Of a stretch of 13,701 nucleotides of DNA, positions 1-7,588 are shown piece after piece. This DNA comes from a bacterium (GTDB lineage: Bacteria > Latescibacterota > Latescibacteria > Latescibacterales > Latescibacteraceae): NCBI GenBank assembly GCA_021372535.1, contig JAJFUH010000111.1, forward strand, positions 1 through 13,701. The letters are read 5' to 3'. The notes below the pieces were generated by a model that saw only the letters and a list, made by a program, of their open reading frames with translations, did not search any database and was not told the origin of the DNA. The position numbers and the translations under genes are program-made. Numbering within the stretch: the stretch's first letter is position 1; every line of letters begins with the position of its first letter.

Positions 1-79
1 AATCCATACTGAGTTGTATTGTAATGAATTGATTATACATAGCATAACACCCTTTGGAGCTTCTGATGTATAAACCCCA

Positions 80-255
80 TTGAAAAGCCCCGCGGTCACA
101 ACCGGTTTTCGGAAAAAGAATGGGTGCTGTCCGAGCGAGCCGTAGGCTCGTGAGTTCACACATTCCCGAAAAACGGGCCGTGACCGTGGAAACAGGCTTT
201 TCGCGGGGTGCCCTTTCCTTGGTTACTTCCTTTGGGCAAGCAAAGGAAGTAACAT
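80..255. repeat. 176-bp structured repeat, copy 1
   Basis: Matches 8453-8628 without any insertion or deletion and with about 11 differences by hand count (about 94% identity). It folds into one long imperfect hairpin: 82-89 with 195-202, 90-99 with 180-189 (one G-T pair), 102-112 with 166-176, 118-122 with 161-165, and an apical stem 136-141/145-150. A separate perfect 13-bp hairpin follows at 222-253. Weaker similarity continues upstream (18-37 resembles 8361-8380). No conserved reading frame spans both copies. Confidence 0.9.
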
Positions 256-294
256 AATAGAAAAAAGTGTTCTTTAAAATGGGGGGTTGCCAGT

Positions 295-373
295 GATTTA
301 CATGCCCTTGACAGCGCCGAAACAACACATTTCGTCATGGGGCTCGTGAAAAATTTACTTTTTCACAGCCCTT
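295..373. repeat. Composite hairpin repeat, partial copy A
   Basis: About 85% identical by eye to 12996-13074. It has the right arm CCCTTGACAGC (305-315) but lacks the left arm and inner hairpin. It keeps the second hairpin at 340-371 (GGGCT, bulged C, GTGAAAAA; loop; TTTTTCAC, AGCCC). It lies about 140 bp downstream of the PASTA gene stop. Confidence 0.8.
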
Positions 374-408
374 CTGAATCTTGAACTAAAAAATGATATA
401 CAAAATTC

Positions 409-428
409 AAATCCGCGTAAATCCGCGT
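409..428. repeat. Tandem decamer AAATCCGCGT x2
   Basis: Two perfect adjacent copies of a 10-base unit in the spacer downstream of the PASTA gene. The 13-mer TCCGCGTTCTATT that overlaps it (422-434) recurs at 8949-8961, just beyond the 3' end of amrS. Apart from this, 374-510 shows nothing recognisable. Confidence 0.7.
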
Positions 429-510
429 TCTATTTAAATTTGTGAATAGATCGGGTTATAAGATTTTTGAGCTTTTTATTACACTTTTACCGGTCGCCAT
501 ACGGGTCCGT

Positions 511-1323
511 TTATTCCTTCTTCGATACATCGAGCGTCACTTCACTGCTCGTATGGGTCAGCGCGCCGGGATCGGGCTGCTGATCGATGACAGTTTCCGG
601 CAGCATCTCGGATTCATTGACATAATTGATCTGTACGAGCTTGATATCGAACCGGTAAAATTTCAGCGTATCGAGCGCCGCGCTCAGCGAAAGCTCGACA
701 AGATTCGGCATCTTTATGTTCGTCTCGGGAAGACCGTTTGATATATAAAGAACGACATCCGTGTCTTCGGGAATCTCCTGCCCTCCCGGGGGAGACTGCC
801 CGGCGACAAGACCGCGCGAATAATTGTTGGACCGGATGATCGGCGTCGATTTGACTTCGAGACCGGCTTCCTTTACCACGAGCTCGGCTTCACGTTGCGA
901 AAGTCCGACTACCGATGGCATGAGAAGCGGTCGCGGCCCTTTCGATACGGTGACATGGATGATACGGTCTGGTTTGACAAGCGTTCCCGGCGGCGTCAAC
1001 TGAAGGGTTATGACATCTTTGGGGTAAATATTGTGATAGACGAGCGAATCCTGAACGATTGACAGGTGCAGGCTATGAGCGGTTTTTCCGGCTTCCGCGA
1101 GCGATTTTCCGGTCAGGTCAGGCAAACGAATTTCAAGACCGGTCTGCTGGTAATACGGCATTATAATCCTGTCCATGGTCACAACAAAGGTAATTCCGGC
1201 CAGAATAAGGGCAAAAAGGGCAATAATGCCATGCCGAATTATCGTACCGACCAGTTTCAGCGGATCGAATTTATTCGTTCGCTTCTGCGAGCGGGATGCA
1301 GCCTGTGGAGTATTCTGATTCAT
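511..1323 (-). CDS. Membrane-anchored protein with three PASTA domains
   Basis: A 270-residue protein. It has a basic cytoplasmic tail (about residues 1-30), one transmembrane helix (about 31-49), then three consecutive PASTA domains at about 65-130, 132-197 and 200-268. Each begins with a P-(D/S/N)-(L/V) motif and ends in the usual V-x-(V/L)-x-(V/I)-S strand. PASTA domains bind muropeptides or beta-lactam-like ligands at the end of Ser/Thr kinases and some PBPs. No kinase or transpeptidase domain is present here, so this is probably an extracytoplasmic wall-binding or scaffold protein. I chose the ATG at 1323 because it lies one base after the rsmB stop (TAAGATG) and is preceded by GGAAAGAG. 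An in-frame start 39 bases upstream would only add 13 residues overlapping rsmB. It is the last gene of the operon. Domain call is secure; biological role is inferred. Confidence 0.9.
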   Translation of the reverse strand: MNQNTPQAASRSQKRTNKFDPLKLVGTIIRHGIIALFALILAGITFVVTMDRIIMPYYQQTGLEIRLPDLTGKSLAEAGKTAHSLHLSIVQDSLVYHNIYPKDVITLQLTPPGTLVKPDRIIHVTVSKGPRPLLMPSVVGLSQREAELVVKEAGLEVKSTPIIRSNNYSRGLVAGQSPPGGQEIPEDTDVVLYISNGLPETNIKMPNLVELSLSAALDTLKFYRFDIKLVQINYVNESEMLPETVIDQQPDPGALTHTSSEVTLDVSKKE

Positions 1324-1324
1324 C

Positions 1325-2659
1325 TTACTCTTTCCGCAGCTTGGCTGCGAAAGCTCCGACACCCTCCATCTGGTGGGGAAAAATCAGATATCCGGGTCCT
1401 CGTTCAAATGCTGTGAAACGGCTGTCATGGTCAATGGTGAACTCATGATGTTGCTCCAGAAAATCCGCGACCGTATCCTCATTTTCCTCATGTTCGAGGG
1501 TGCAGGTGCTGTATACCAGCACACCGCCCGGCTTGACCTGACCGGCGGCATTATCGAGCATCTCGCGCTGGAGGGATGCGATCCGGGTTACATCCTCATC
1601 GGTCAGCCGCCACTTCAGATCGGGCCGTTTTGAAAAAACACCGGTCCCCGAACAGGGAACATCGAGCAGAACACGGTCGTACCGCTCCTCCGAATCGCGC
1701 CCGAAGGTAACCGCATCGTCTTCCCTGAACTCCAGGATAGTGAATCCGAGACGTCCGGCGGTTTCCTCGACAAGTCCGAGCCGCGACTGATGCTTATCGA
1801 CAGCCGTAATACGCCCCTGATCGTGCATGAGCGAGGCGGCGTGTATCGCTTTACCTCCCGGTGCACAACAGAGATCGAGCACCTGTTCGCCCGGCTGGGG
1901 AGCAAGCAGCACCGTGGCCATTCCCGCCGAGGGGTCCTGGACGATGAAGAGGCCGTCACGGAAGGCGACGCTGTCGAACAGACCGTTGGCCTTTGACACC
2001 GAAAGGTATTCAGGCATCCCGGTTACAGGCTCCGTCTCGAAACCCTCGTGATCGAGCGCTTCTGCAAGGCTCTCCATGCTTGTCCCGATCCTTCCCGTAC
2101 GGACAAAAACCGGGTGTTTCTCGTTTCCCTGCCTCATGATGGATTCGGCGATGTTCTCGCCGAAAGCATCGATCCATCGCCGTGCAATCCAGAGCGGATG
2201 AGAGAGTTCGAGCGACAGCCGTTCCGCCGTATCGGAAGGCCATTTATCCGGCTCACCCTCACGGAGAAATCTCCTGAGGAGAGCATTGACGAGGCCCCCG
2301 GCGCCCTTGCCGTGCGTTTTTACGGCGATTGTTACACTCTCGTTGACCGCCGCCCATTCCGGAATGGAATCCATGAACATGATCTGGAATAATCCGAGAC
2401 GAAGCACATTACGAATATCCTGATCGAGTTCGGACGGGTTTTTATTATAGTAAATATTGATGATACGGTCAAGGCGCATTTTCCAGCGTATCACTCCGGG
2501 TACCATTTCACGGACGAAAGAACGGTCACGGGTTTCAAGCTCCTTCATCAGGGGAGATGTCATGATCCGGTCGGTATATGCCCCTTCGTTTTCCACCCGG
2601 GAAAGAAGCCGGAGAGCTACCTCACGGGCGGTTTGGGGCTGGCTTGTTTTTTTCTTCAA
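1325..2659 (-). CDS. rsmB: 16S rRNA m5C967 methyltransferase RsmB
   Basis: SAM-dependent RNA (cytosine-5) methyltransferase expected to methylate C967 of 16S rRNA. With the start used here it is 444 residues. An N-terminal NusB-like helical domain covers about residues 1-135. The Rossmann methyltransferase domain has motif I DLCCAPGGKA (262-271), motif IV DVPCSGTG (333-340, Cys336) and motif VI STCTLEHEENE (384-394), whose Cys386 is the expected nucleophile. The start is ambiguous. The TTG at 2659 has AAAGG seven bases upstream and gives a family-typical N-terminus (KKKTSQPQTAREVALRLL). An ATG at 2677 has no visible ribosome binding site, and a further TTG lies at 2713. All choices overlap the end of the DUF4292 gene, by 38 bp with the start used here, which suggests translational coupling. 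The C-terminus (FPHQMEGVGAFAAKLRK) is a variant of the usual RsmB ending. Function is secure; only the start is uncertain. Confidence 0.93.
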   Translation of the reverse strand: MKKKTSQPQTAREVALRLLSRVENEGAYTDRIMTSPLMKELETRDRSFVREMVPGVIRWKMRLDRIINIYYNKNPSELDQDIRNVLRLGLFQIMFMDSIPEWAAVNESVTIAVKTHGKGAGGLVNALLRRFLREGEPDKWPSDTAERLSLELSHPLWIARRWIDAFGENIAESIMRQGNEKHPVFVRTGRIGTSMESLAEALDHEGFETEPVTGMPEYLSVSKANGLFDSVAFRDGLFIVQDPSAGMATVLLAPQPGEQVLDLCCAPGGKAIHAASLMHDQGRITAVDKHQSRLGLVEETAGRLGFTILEFREDDAVTFGRDSEERYDRVLLDVPCSGTGVFSKRPDLKWRLTDEDVTRIASLQREMLDNAAGQVKPGGVLVYSTCTLEHEENEDTVADFLEQHHEFTIDHDSRFTAFERGPGYLIFPHQMEGVGAFAAKLRKE

Positions 2660-3440
2660 GTATAAGCCTTTCAGCATTCGCGGGGATATCAAAAACAAGG
2701 TCGCTCTCGGCAAGACCCGTATTCACCGAACAGGTCGAAAAATCCAGCGCGAGCATCTTTTTCCCCTCGGTAAATTCGGTTCTGCGCGGAAACATCACAT
2801 CGCCGCATGATATAAAATCCGAACACAGACGTCGCCAGACTACCTTTGAGCCCTTTAAAATTTCTTCTTTAACAAGCAGTAAGCCGGGGCCTTCGACCGT
2901 GTATCGGTATTCCCTTAAACTGTCTTCCAGAGCAAGGATGGCCTGATAATTTTTATGTTTCAGGGAAACACGGGAACCGGCCTGAATATCGGCGGGAGGA
3001 TATGCGCCGGTGAACATGGAGGTAATACGGTCGATATCGAACCGCATTCCGGGAACGAGAAGCGCGGAAATATCTTCGCCGCGGCCTGCGACGAAGTAGC
3101 CGGTCAATGAAGGGATGTACACGGTATACGAATCGGGCCGTGCGACAATAACGGAAAGGACAATGCCGAAAGTACCCTTGATGATCACCCGGAACCTGTC
3201 GGGGCTCCTGTAATTGATATAGACGGCTGCCGATTCAGTGCGGCCGTTAATCTTTGCGGTGGCCCGTGCCCGTCCGGAAAAATCATGTATCCCCGATGCC
3301 TGTTTCTCGAAGGAAGCCAGTATCTGTTCAATGGTGACATCGGAGGGAACAACCGATACAGGCTTCTTTCCGCAGCTCTGAATTGTCAGGATAAACAGAA
3401 CAGCGATCGCAGGCCGAAGCATTCTTATCATATCGCTCAC
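2622..3440 (-). CDS. DUF4292-type (LolA/LolB-like) lipoprotein
   Basis: A 272-residue predicted lipoprotein. A hydrophobic signal segment (about residues 8-20) leads to a lipobox ending at Cys23 (TIQSC). The mature part, from about residue 35, has alternating strands and the phrases FSGRARATAKINGR and YRSPDRFRVIIKG. This resembles DUF4292 and the LolA/LolB half-barrel fold, which binds lipid or lipoprotein acyl chains. The C-terminus carries a basic, proline-rich tail. The GTG start overlaps the TPR stop by 4 bp (GTGA). An ATG at 3431, preceded by AAGTGAG, is an equally good start and keeps the signal peptide. Overlap with the TPR lipoprotein gene suggests the two work together at the outer membrane, perhaps in lipoprotein placement or envelope assembly. 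Family assignment is by recognition; the role is inferred. Confidence 0.8.
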   Translation of the reverse strand: MSDMIRMLRPAIAVLFILTIQSCGKKPVSVVPSDVTIEQILASFEKQASGIHDFSGRARATAKINGRTESAAVYINYRSPDRFRVIIKGTFGIVLSVIVARPDSYTVYIPSLTGYFVAGRGEDISALLVPGMRFDIDRITSMFTGAYPPADIQAGSRVSLKHKNYQAILALEDSLREYRYTVEGPGLLLVKEEILKGSKVVWRRLCSDFISCGDVMFPRRTEFTEGKKMLALDFSTCSVNTGLAESDLVFDIPANAERLILEEKNKPAPNRP

Positions 3441-5173
3441 TTGATGCCATCGATTTTCGGCTGAATACGTGCGGAATCCTCGCCGAGCTTTATGGCCGAA
3501 TTGTAAGCATCGGCTGCTTCTTTTGCCTTGCCCAGTTTCACGAGAACATCACCGTAGTGTTCGTATATGACACCCTTATCGGAAGCCTCGGCCACATTGA
3601 GCGCGGCTTCAATATACTTTCGCGCTTCCTTTAAATTGCCTTTTTTAAAATATCCCCAGCCGAGAGTATCGAGGTAGGCCCCGTTCTTCGGTTCCTTTTC
3701 AAGCGACCGTTTGACCATGCCGATTGCCTTGTCGAGGTTCTGGTTATGCTCCATGTACATATAGGCGAGATTGTTGAGGGCAAGGGTATGGTCCGGTTCG
3801 ATCTTCAGTATGTTGAGGAGCGCCTCTTCCGCCTTATCAAAACGGCCGAGAAAGTCATAAACCAGGCTCAGTCTCAGGAGATATGATATATTCTGGGGAT
3901 CCGATTCGGACAGCCATTCGAGAATGGCGGCCGCATCTTCATACCGTTTCAGTTCGGTATAAATGGTTGCCTCGATCTCTTTCAGTATCGTTTTATCCTC
4001 GATGAACGACCCCGCTTGTTTACGGATGAGATCGACAGCCTCTTCGGCACGGCCAAGCTTGATGAGCGACCGCGCCATACCGGCGAAAGCGTTGAGCAGC
4101 GACTCCTGGTTCACATTCTTGTCAACCTTTGAAAAACCGGTGCTGTAATAGTTGACCGCCTCATCGTACCGTTCGAGATAATTCATCGTTTTCCCGAGCG
4201 AGAAATACAGTCCGGCATCATCCTCCCCCTTTGCAACGAGGGAATCGAGCGCCGCCTTGCCGTCCTCGTCTCTGCCGTCATAATAATAGAGCGCGCAGAG
4301 GGTTTTCCTGATTTTCATGTTGTCGATGCCGGTTGCATCGGCCTGCTCGAAATACGTTATTGCGCCTTTCCAGTCATTTTTACTCAGGCAGAAATTACCG
4401 AGTTCGACAAGGAGTTTTACGCTCCCGGGATTTTTCCGCAGCGCTTCGGTAAAAGTCTGATCCGCTTCATCGAGCTTGCCATTCTGAGCGTAGATTTCAC
4501 CTATTGAAATCCATGCGTTCTCATCGGCAGGGTCGCGTTCGATGATACGTTTATAGATGGACAGGGCCTCATCGATGAAATCGTTCATGGCCAGCAGCTC
4601 TGCGGCCTGCTGCAAATCCTGGGCCGGCATGTCTTTTTCTTTGATGCTGGATAACAGAATACTTTTCCCTTTTTCGGCGTTACCGGCGGAGAAGTAAAAA
4701 TAGGCAAGTTTAAGAACGGAGTTGAAATCCTTGTCCTTGCTGAGCTTCATGTACATTTCCATCGCCTCGATGGCTTTTTCATAATTCCCCTCGTGCTGCT
4801 CGATGCGCTGCAGGAGCTGCCATGCTTCCTTGTTGGTCGGATCGAGTTTTGTCGCGAGTTTCGTATAGTAATGCGCCGACTTTATTTTCCCGTTTTTGAC
4901 GAATGCCTCGGCAAGCGCATACGCAATCTCGCCGGAATCCGGATCATATTGAAGGGCTTCCAGATATGAAGCGATCGCTTCTCCAAACTGGTTCTTCGAC
5001 TCGGCAACTTTCCCCTGGATGAACATATCCATGGCTTTCTTTTTCGATGTCTCGACAGCCTCCGGTTCATTTTCTTTCGGGACTGTGGCAGCGCACCCGG
5101 CAAGCAGTCCGGCCGCTATTATAACCGAAGTCAGAAGTTTTATGATATTGGCTGTGATTCCTTTTCGTTTCAT
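3437..5173 (-). CDS. Large TPR-repeat lipoprotein
   Basis: A 578-residue protein with a lipoprotein signal peptide (basic start, hydrophobic residues 13-24, lipobox LAGC with Cys27). Almost the whole mature chain is tetratricopeptide repeats; I count about fifteen units from residue 46 to the end, several with the classic A-x-Y/F ... P spacing (for example the unit ending ALQYDPDS near residue 80 and LKIEPDH near 460). Such solenoids hold protein partners. No enzymatic domain is visible. The ATG at 5173 follows GGGGGT by four bases. The stop overlaps the DUF4292 lipoprotein start, and the gap to the upstream Fe-S gene is only 33 bp. In Gram-negative lineages this type of lipoprotein is usually tethered to the outer membrane facing the periplasm. 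The partner is unknown; DUF4292 is the obvious candidate. Confidence 0.9.
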   Translation of the reverse strand: MKRKGITANIIKLLTSVIIAAGLLAGCAATVPKENEPEAVETSKKKAMDMFIQGKVAESKNQFGEAIASYLEALQYDPDSGEIAYALAEAFVKNGKIKSAHYYTKLATKLDPTNKEAWQLLQRIEQHEGNYEKAIEAMEMYMKLSKDKDFNSVLKLAYFYFSAGNAEKGKSILLSSIKEKDMPAQDLQQAAELLAMNDFIDEALSIYKRIIERDPADENAWISIGEIYAQNGKLDEADQTFTEALRKNPGSVKLLVELGNFCLSKNDWKGAITYFEQADATGIDNMKIRKTLCALYYYDGRDEDGKAALDSLVAKGEDDAGLYFSLGKTMNYLERYDEAVNYYSTGFSKVDKNVNQESLLNAFAGMARSLIKLGRAEEAVDLIRKQAGSFIEDKTILKEIEATIYTELKRYEDAAAILEWLSESDPQNISYLLRLSLVYDFLGRFDKAEEALLNILKIEPDHTLALNNLAYMYMEHNQNLDKAIGMVKRSLEKEPKNGAYLDTLGWGYFKKGNLKEARKYIEAALNVAEASDKGVIYEHYGDVLVKLGKAKEAADAYNSAIKLGEDSARIQPKIDGIK

Positions 5174-5206
5174 GTTACCCCCAGTACGGATCAGCGCTGT
5201 TCAGTT

Positions 5207-6520
5207 TCATACAGGTATCTTTATGCTTTCCGGCGCCATGTTTGTCGTGTGAGATTGTTCGTCTTTCTTTCTATAGGCCATGTCGAGTAGCTCGACAGGA
5301 TGAATTGTATGAATATCTTCTCCTTCGTGATTGAGCAGATCGTCGAGCTGCATCTTGCACGAGGGGCAGGGAGTCGCCACATAGTCCGCCTCCGTTTCGC
5401 GGATACTCTCGGCCTTATGCGCCCCGACCTTTCGCGACAGCTCGTGATGTGTGTACGAAAATGTTCCGGCTCCGCCGCAGCACCGGTCTGCGCCGGTCAT
5501 CTCGACATACTCGACACCCGGAACCATTTTCAGAAGCTCGCGCGGCTCACGGTAAATTCCCTGTCCCCGTCCGAGATGGCAGGGATCGTGGTACGTGACA
5601 CGCAGGGGAATTTCCCCGAAATCCCTGTCGATATCGATCACATTCACGAGAAATTCGTTGAGATCGTAAACCGGAACATCGAACGGCCCCACACCGAGCA
5701 GCTCTTTCACTTCATGCTTGAGCGCAGCCGAACAGGAAGCGCAGTCGGTGACAATACAGTCGATATCGAGCCCGGAAAACGCCTTGAGATTGATTTCCGC
5801 CAGATATCGCGCGGTTTTGAAATCCCCCGAGGAGTATACGGGTATTCCGCAGCATGCCTGTTTCCGCGGAATAACGACTTCCACATTGTTCCTGGTGAGC
5901 ACTCGTATGGTGGCGTCGGCAACATTGGTGAACATCAGGTTTGTCGCGCACCCGATGAAATAACCGACACGTTTGACAGGTTTGCCCGAAACCGGCGGAT
6001 TGACAAGCGGCCATCTGCTTATGGACTGTTTGGCCGCGAGAATGGGAAAATGCTTGTCGCCCATGCCTGCAAAACGCGGGATAAGCGCCTCCAAAAGCTG
6101 ATTACCCGTATAGAACCACCGCTGCCCTGTCGAAGCGAAACGCGCGGCCATGTTCATGAAAAACGGGTACCGGATGATGGTCTTGAACACCATTTTCTTG
6201 ATGATGTTCAGTTTTCCCCTTTTGGCCAGCTCGGCCCGCGCGGCAAGGACAATATGGTCGGTGCGCACTCCCGAAGGACAGATTTCGGCGCACCGCATAC
6301 AGTTGAGGCAGTCGAGCATCCGTGCCTGAACCGCGCCGTCGAGCGCAACGCTGCCATTGAGCACCGACTGGGCAAACTGTACCCTTCCTCTCGGAGATGA
6401 GCCTTCGAGTTTCAGTTCCTCGAACGAAGGACACACCGTCTTGCACAGCCCGCACCTGAAACAGCGGTTTATATCGTCGATCTGACCCTCAAGCAGGGGT
6501 AAATCCGGTTTTTCAGCCAT
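5207..6520 (-). CDS. GlcF/LutA-like (Fe-S)-binding oxidoreductase subunit
   Basis: A 437-residue protein with the layout of the glycolate oxidase iron-sulfur subunit family. Two [4Fe-4S] ferredoxin motifs sit at Cys20/23/26/30 and Cys71/74/77/81. Two CCG cysteine-rich domains follow: QACCG (Cys223-224) with DCASC (Cys260/263), and RCCGG (Cys347-348) with CPSC (Cys385/388). Relatives include GlcF, LutA and the HdrD/HdrB family, which pass electrons between a flavoprotein dehydrogenase and a membrane quinone or disulfide acceptor. No GlcD-type flavin partner is in the window, so the substrate is unknown. The ATG at 6520 overlaps the macro-domain stop by 8 bp (ATGGCTGA); an upstream in-frame extension lies wholly inside the macro gene and is unlikely. 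The last 20 residues are a non-conserved tail. Family secure, substrate unassigned. Confidence 0.92.
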   Translation of the reverse strand: MAEKPDLPLLEGQIDDINRCFRCGLCKTVCPSFEELKLEGSSPRGRVQFAQSVLNGSVALDGAVQARMLDCLNCMRCAEICPSGVRTDHIVLAARAELAKRGKLNIIKKMVFKTIIRYPFFMNMAARFASTGQRWFYTGNQLLEALIPRFAGMGDKHFPILAAKQSISRWPLVNPPVSGKPVKRVGYFIGCATNLMFTNVADATIRVLTRNNVEVVIPRKQACCGIPVYSSGDFKTARYLAEINLKAFSGLDIDCIVTDCASCSAALKHEVKELLGVGPFDVPVYDLNEFLVNVIDIDRDFGEIPLRVTYHDPCHLGRGQGIYREPRELLKMVPGVEYVEMTGADRCCGGAGTFSYTHHELSRKVGAHKAESIRETEADYVATPCPSCKMQLDDLLNHEGEDIHTIHPVELLDMAYRKKDEQSHTTNMAPESIKIPV

Positions 6521-7046
6521 GTTTCGTAAACATCTCCAGAAGTTTGTCGTTGATGATTTTCCGAACGGATTCATCGTTATCCGCGAATGCCACATATTCG
6601 AGGGATTTATTGTCCTGAATCAGGAATTTTACCGTCTCTTCAACCATCCCGTATGCAATGATATGAATCTCGACATGCGAAATTTCGGTTGTGAGGATGG
6701 GAACGACAAGCGAAGTACACCGTAATGAATCAGCCTTCACAAGGGAGGCTCTCATCGCTTTACGGATTGCGGATTCGGTGGCGACAAGGTCCTGGCCCGT
6801 TATTACAGCGTGGATAATCCAGCGGGCTGCCAGTGCGCCTGCCTTCGTTTCCACCGCCTCGCCGATCGGCGCAGGAGCTTTTTTCAGGGATTCGGTCTCT
6901 ATGCTTTCTCCGCCGGCTTTGCGTATAAGCGCCGACACGCCTCCCCCCATCCAGAGCATGTTGTTCGCCGGGTTGACAATCGCTTCAACCGGTATCCTCG
7001 TTATATCACCGGCGATAACATCCAGTTTCGCCTTGCCGATTTTCAT
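6513..7046 (-). CDS. Macro-domain protein with altered second ligand loop
   Basis: A single stand-alone macro domain of 177 residues, the usual length. The N-terminal half is canonical: GDIT (13-16), the NPANN segment (25-29; family NxAN), the glycine loop GGG (34-36) followed by VSALIRKAGG, then IGEAVETKAG and WIIHAV. Macro domains bind ADP-ribose or O-acetyl-ADP-ribose, and some hydrolyse it. Where the family normally has a second glycine loop of the form PAxGTGxxGxP, this protein reads PILTTEISHV (116-125), so the phosphate-contacting glycines are replaced by Thr, Glu and Ser. Ligand specificity or activity may therefore differ. The ATG overlaps the Gx transporter stop (ATGA) and follows GAGGG. 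Tight overlap on both sides places it within the membrane/redox operon. Fold secure; activity uncertain. Confidence 0.88.
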   Translation of the reverse strand: MKIGKAKLDVIAGDITRIPVEAIVNPANNMLWMGGGVSALIRKAGGESIETESLKKAPAPIGEAVETKAGALAARWIIHAVITGQDLVATESAIRKAMRASLVKADSLRCTSLVVPILTTEISHVEIHIIAYGMVEETVKFLIQDNKSLEYVAFADNDESVRKIINDKLLEMFTKHG

Positions 7047-7588
7047 ACTGTTTCCCTCTCGCGGACCGGTTCGGGGGCAAAAAGGGCGCTTCCCCGCTCA
7101 AGAACCATGGCCGCAATAAGACCGGTGATATTCCCGGTAATCACTCCCGTAAAAATAAATACGGGTATAAATATAAACATTTCCACACTCTTTACAAAGA
7201 AGAAATAGGCGATTACAAGCTGAATAATGTTATGAGCGAGCGCGCCGAGCACACTGATACCGACCGGCCCGAATACATTCCGCGTATACCGGAGGACAAA
7301 CACCATGACCAGTGCCGAAGCCAGTCCGCCGGAAACGGCGAAAACGAACACGGGGGTAAAAAGCCTTCCGAGTATGAGCGCTCCCAGAACCACCCGCAGC
7401 AGCGTCACCTTGATCGCGTCACCGAAACCATAGAGCAGAAGCGCGAGAATGGTGGCGATATTCCCCAGCCCCGGCCTGAACCAGGGAAGCACCGGCAGAA
7501 AGGATTCGAAAACAAACAGGATGAGCCCGAATGCGGAAAGCATGGATATCATAACAAGCCGTCGGGTCGGGGAACTTCCTCCTGTCAT
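7043..7588 (-). CDS. Gx transporter / heptaprenyl diphosphate synthase component I family membrane protein
   Basis: A 181-residue integral membrane protein with about five or six helices (roughly residues 11-33, 40-56, 60-75, 78-98, 106-132 and 137-163). The segment ESFLPVLPWFRPGLGNIA (28-45), followed by TILALLLYGFGDAIKVTLLRVVLGALILG, is the signature of the Gx transporter family (Pfam heptaprenyl diphosphate synthase component I). The family resembles ECF-type substrate-binding components and is often next to prenyl or quinone genes, but its substrate is not established. The ATG overlaps the NusG-II gene stop by 4 bp (ATGA) and has GGAG seven bases upstream. The same two-gene order recurs widely in bacteria, so the proteins are probably functional partners. 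The historical synthase name should not be taken as a demonstrated activity. Confidence 0.87.
   Translation of the reverse strand: MTGGSSPTRRLVMISMLSAFGLILFVFESFLPVLPWFRPGLGNIATILALLLYGFGDAIKVTLLRVVLGALILGRLFTPVFVFAVSGGLASALVMVFVLRYTRNVFGPVGISVLGALAHNIIQLVIAYFFFVKSVEMFIFIPVFIFTGVITGNITGLIAAMVLERGSALFAPEPVRERETV

Noticed and set aside
156-338. Short minus-strand frame over the 176-bp repeat, and similar frames at 8359-8577 and 8453-8782
   Set aside because: The two repeat copies do not share a conserved frame and the sequence is explained by palindromic structure; these are chance openings.
5300-6400. 366-codon open frame on the plus strand
   Set aside because: It is exactly antisense to the GlcF-like gene, whose cysteine motifs are unmistakable; the opposite-strand product has no recognisable motif.
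7043-7588. True heptaprenyl diphosphate synthase subunit
   Set aside because: The family name is historical; the protein is an integral membrane protein with no prenyl-synthase aspartate motifs and no large catalytic subunit gene beside it.
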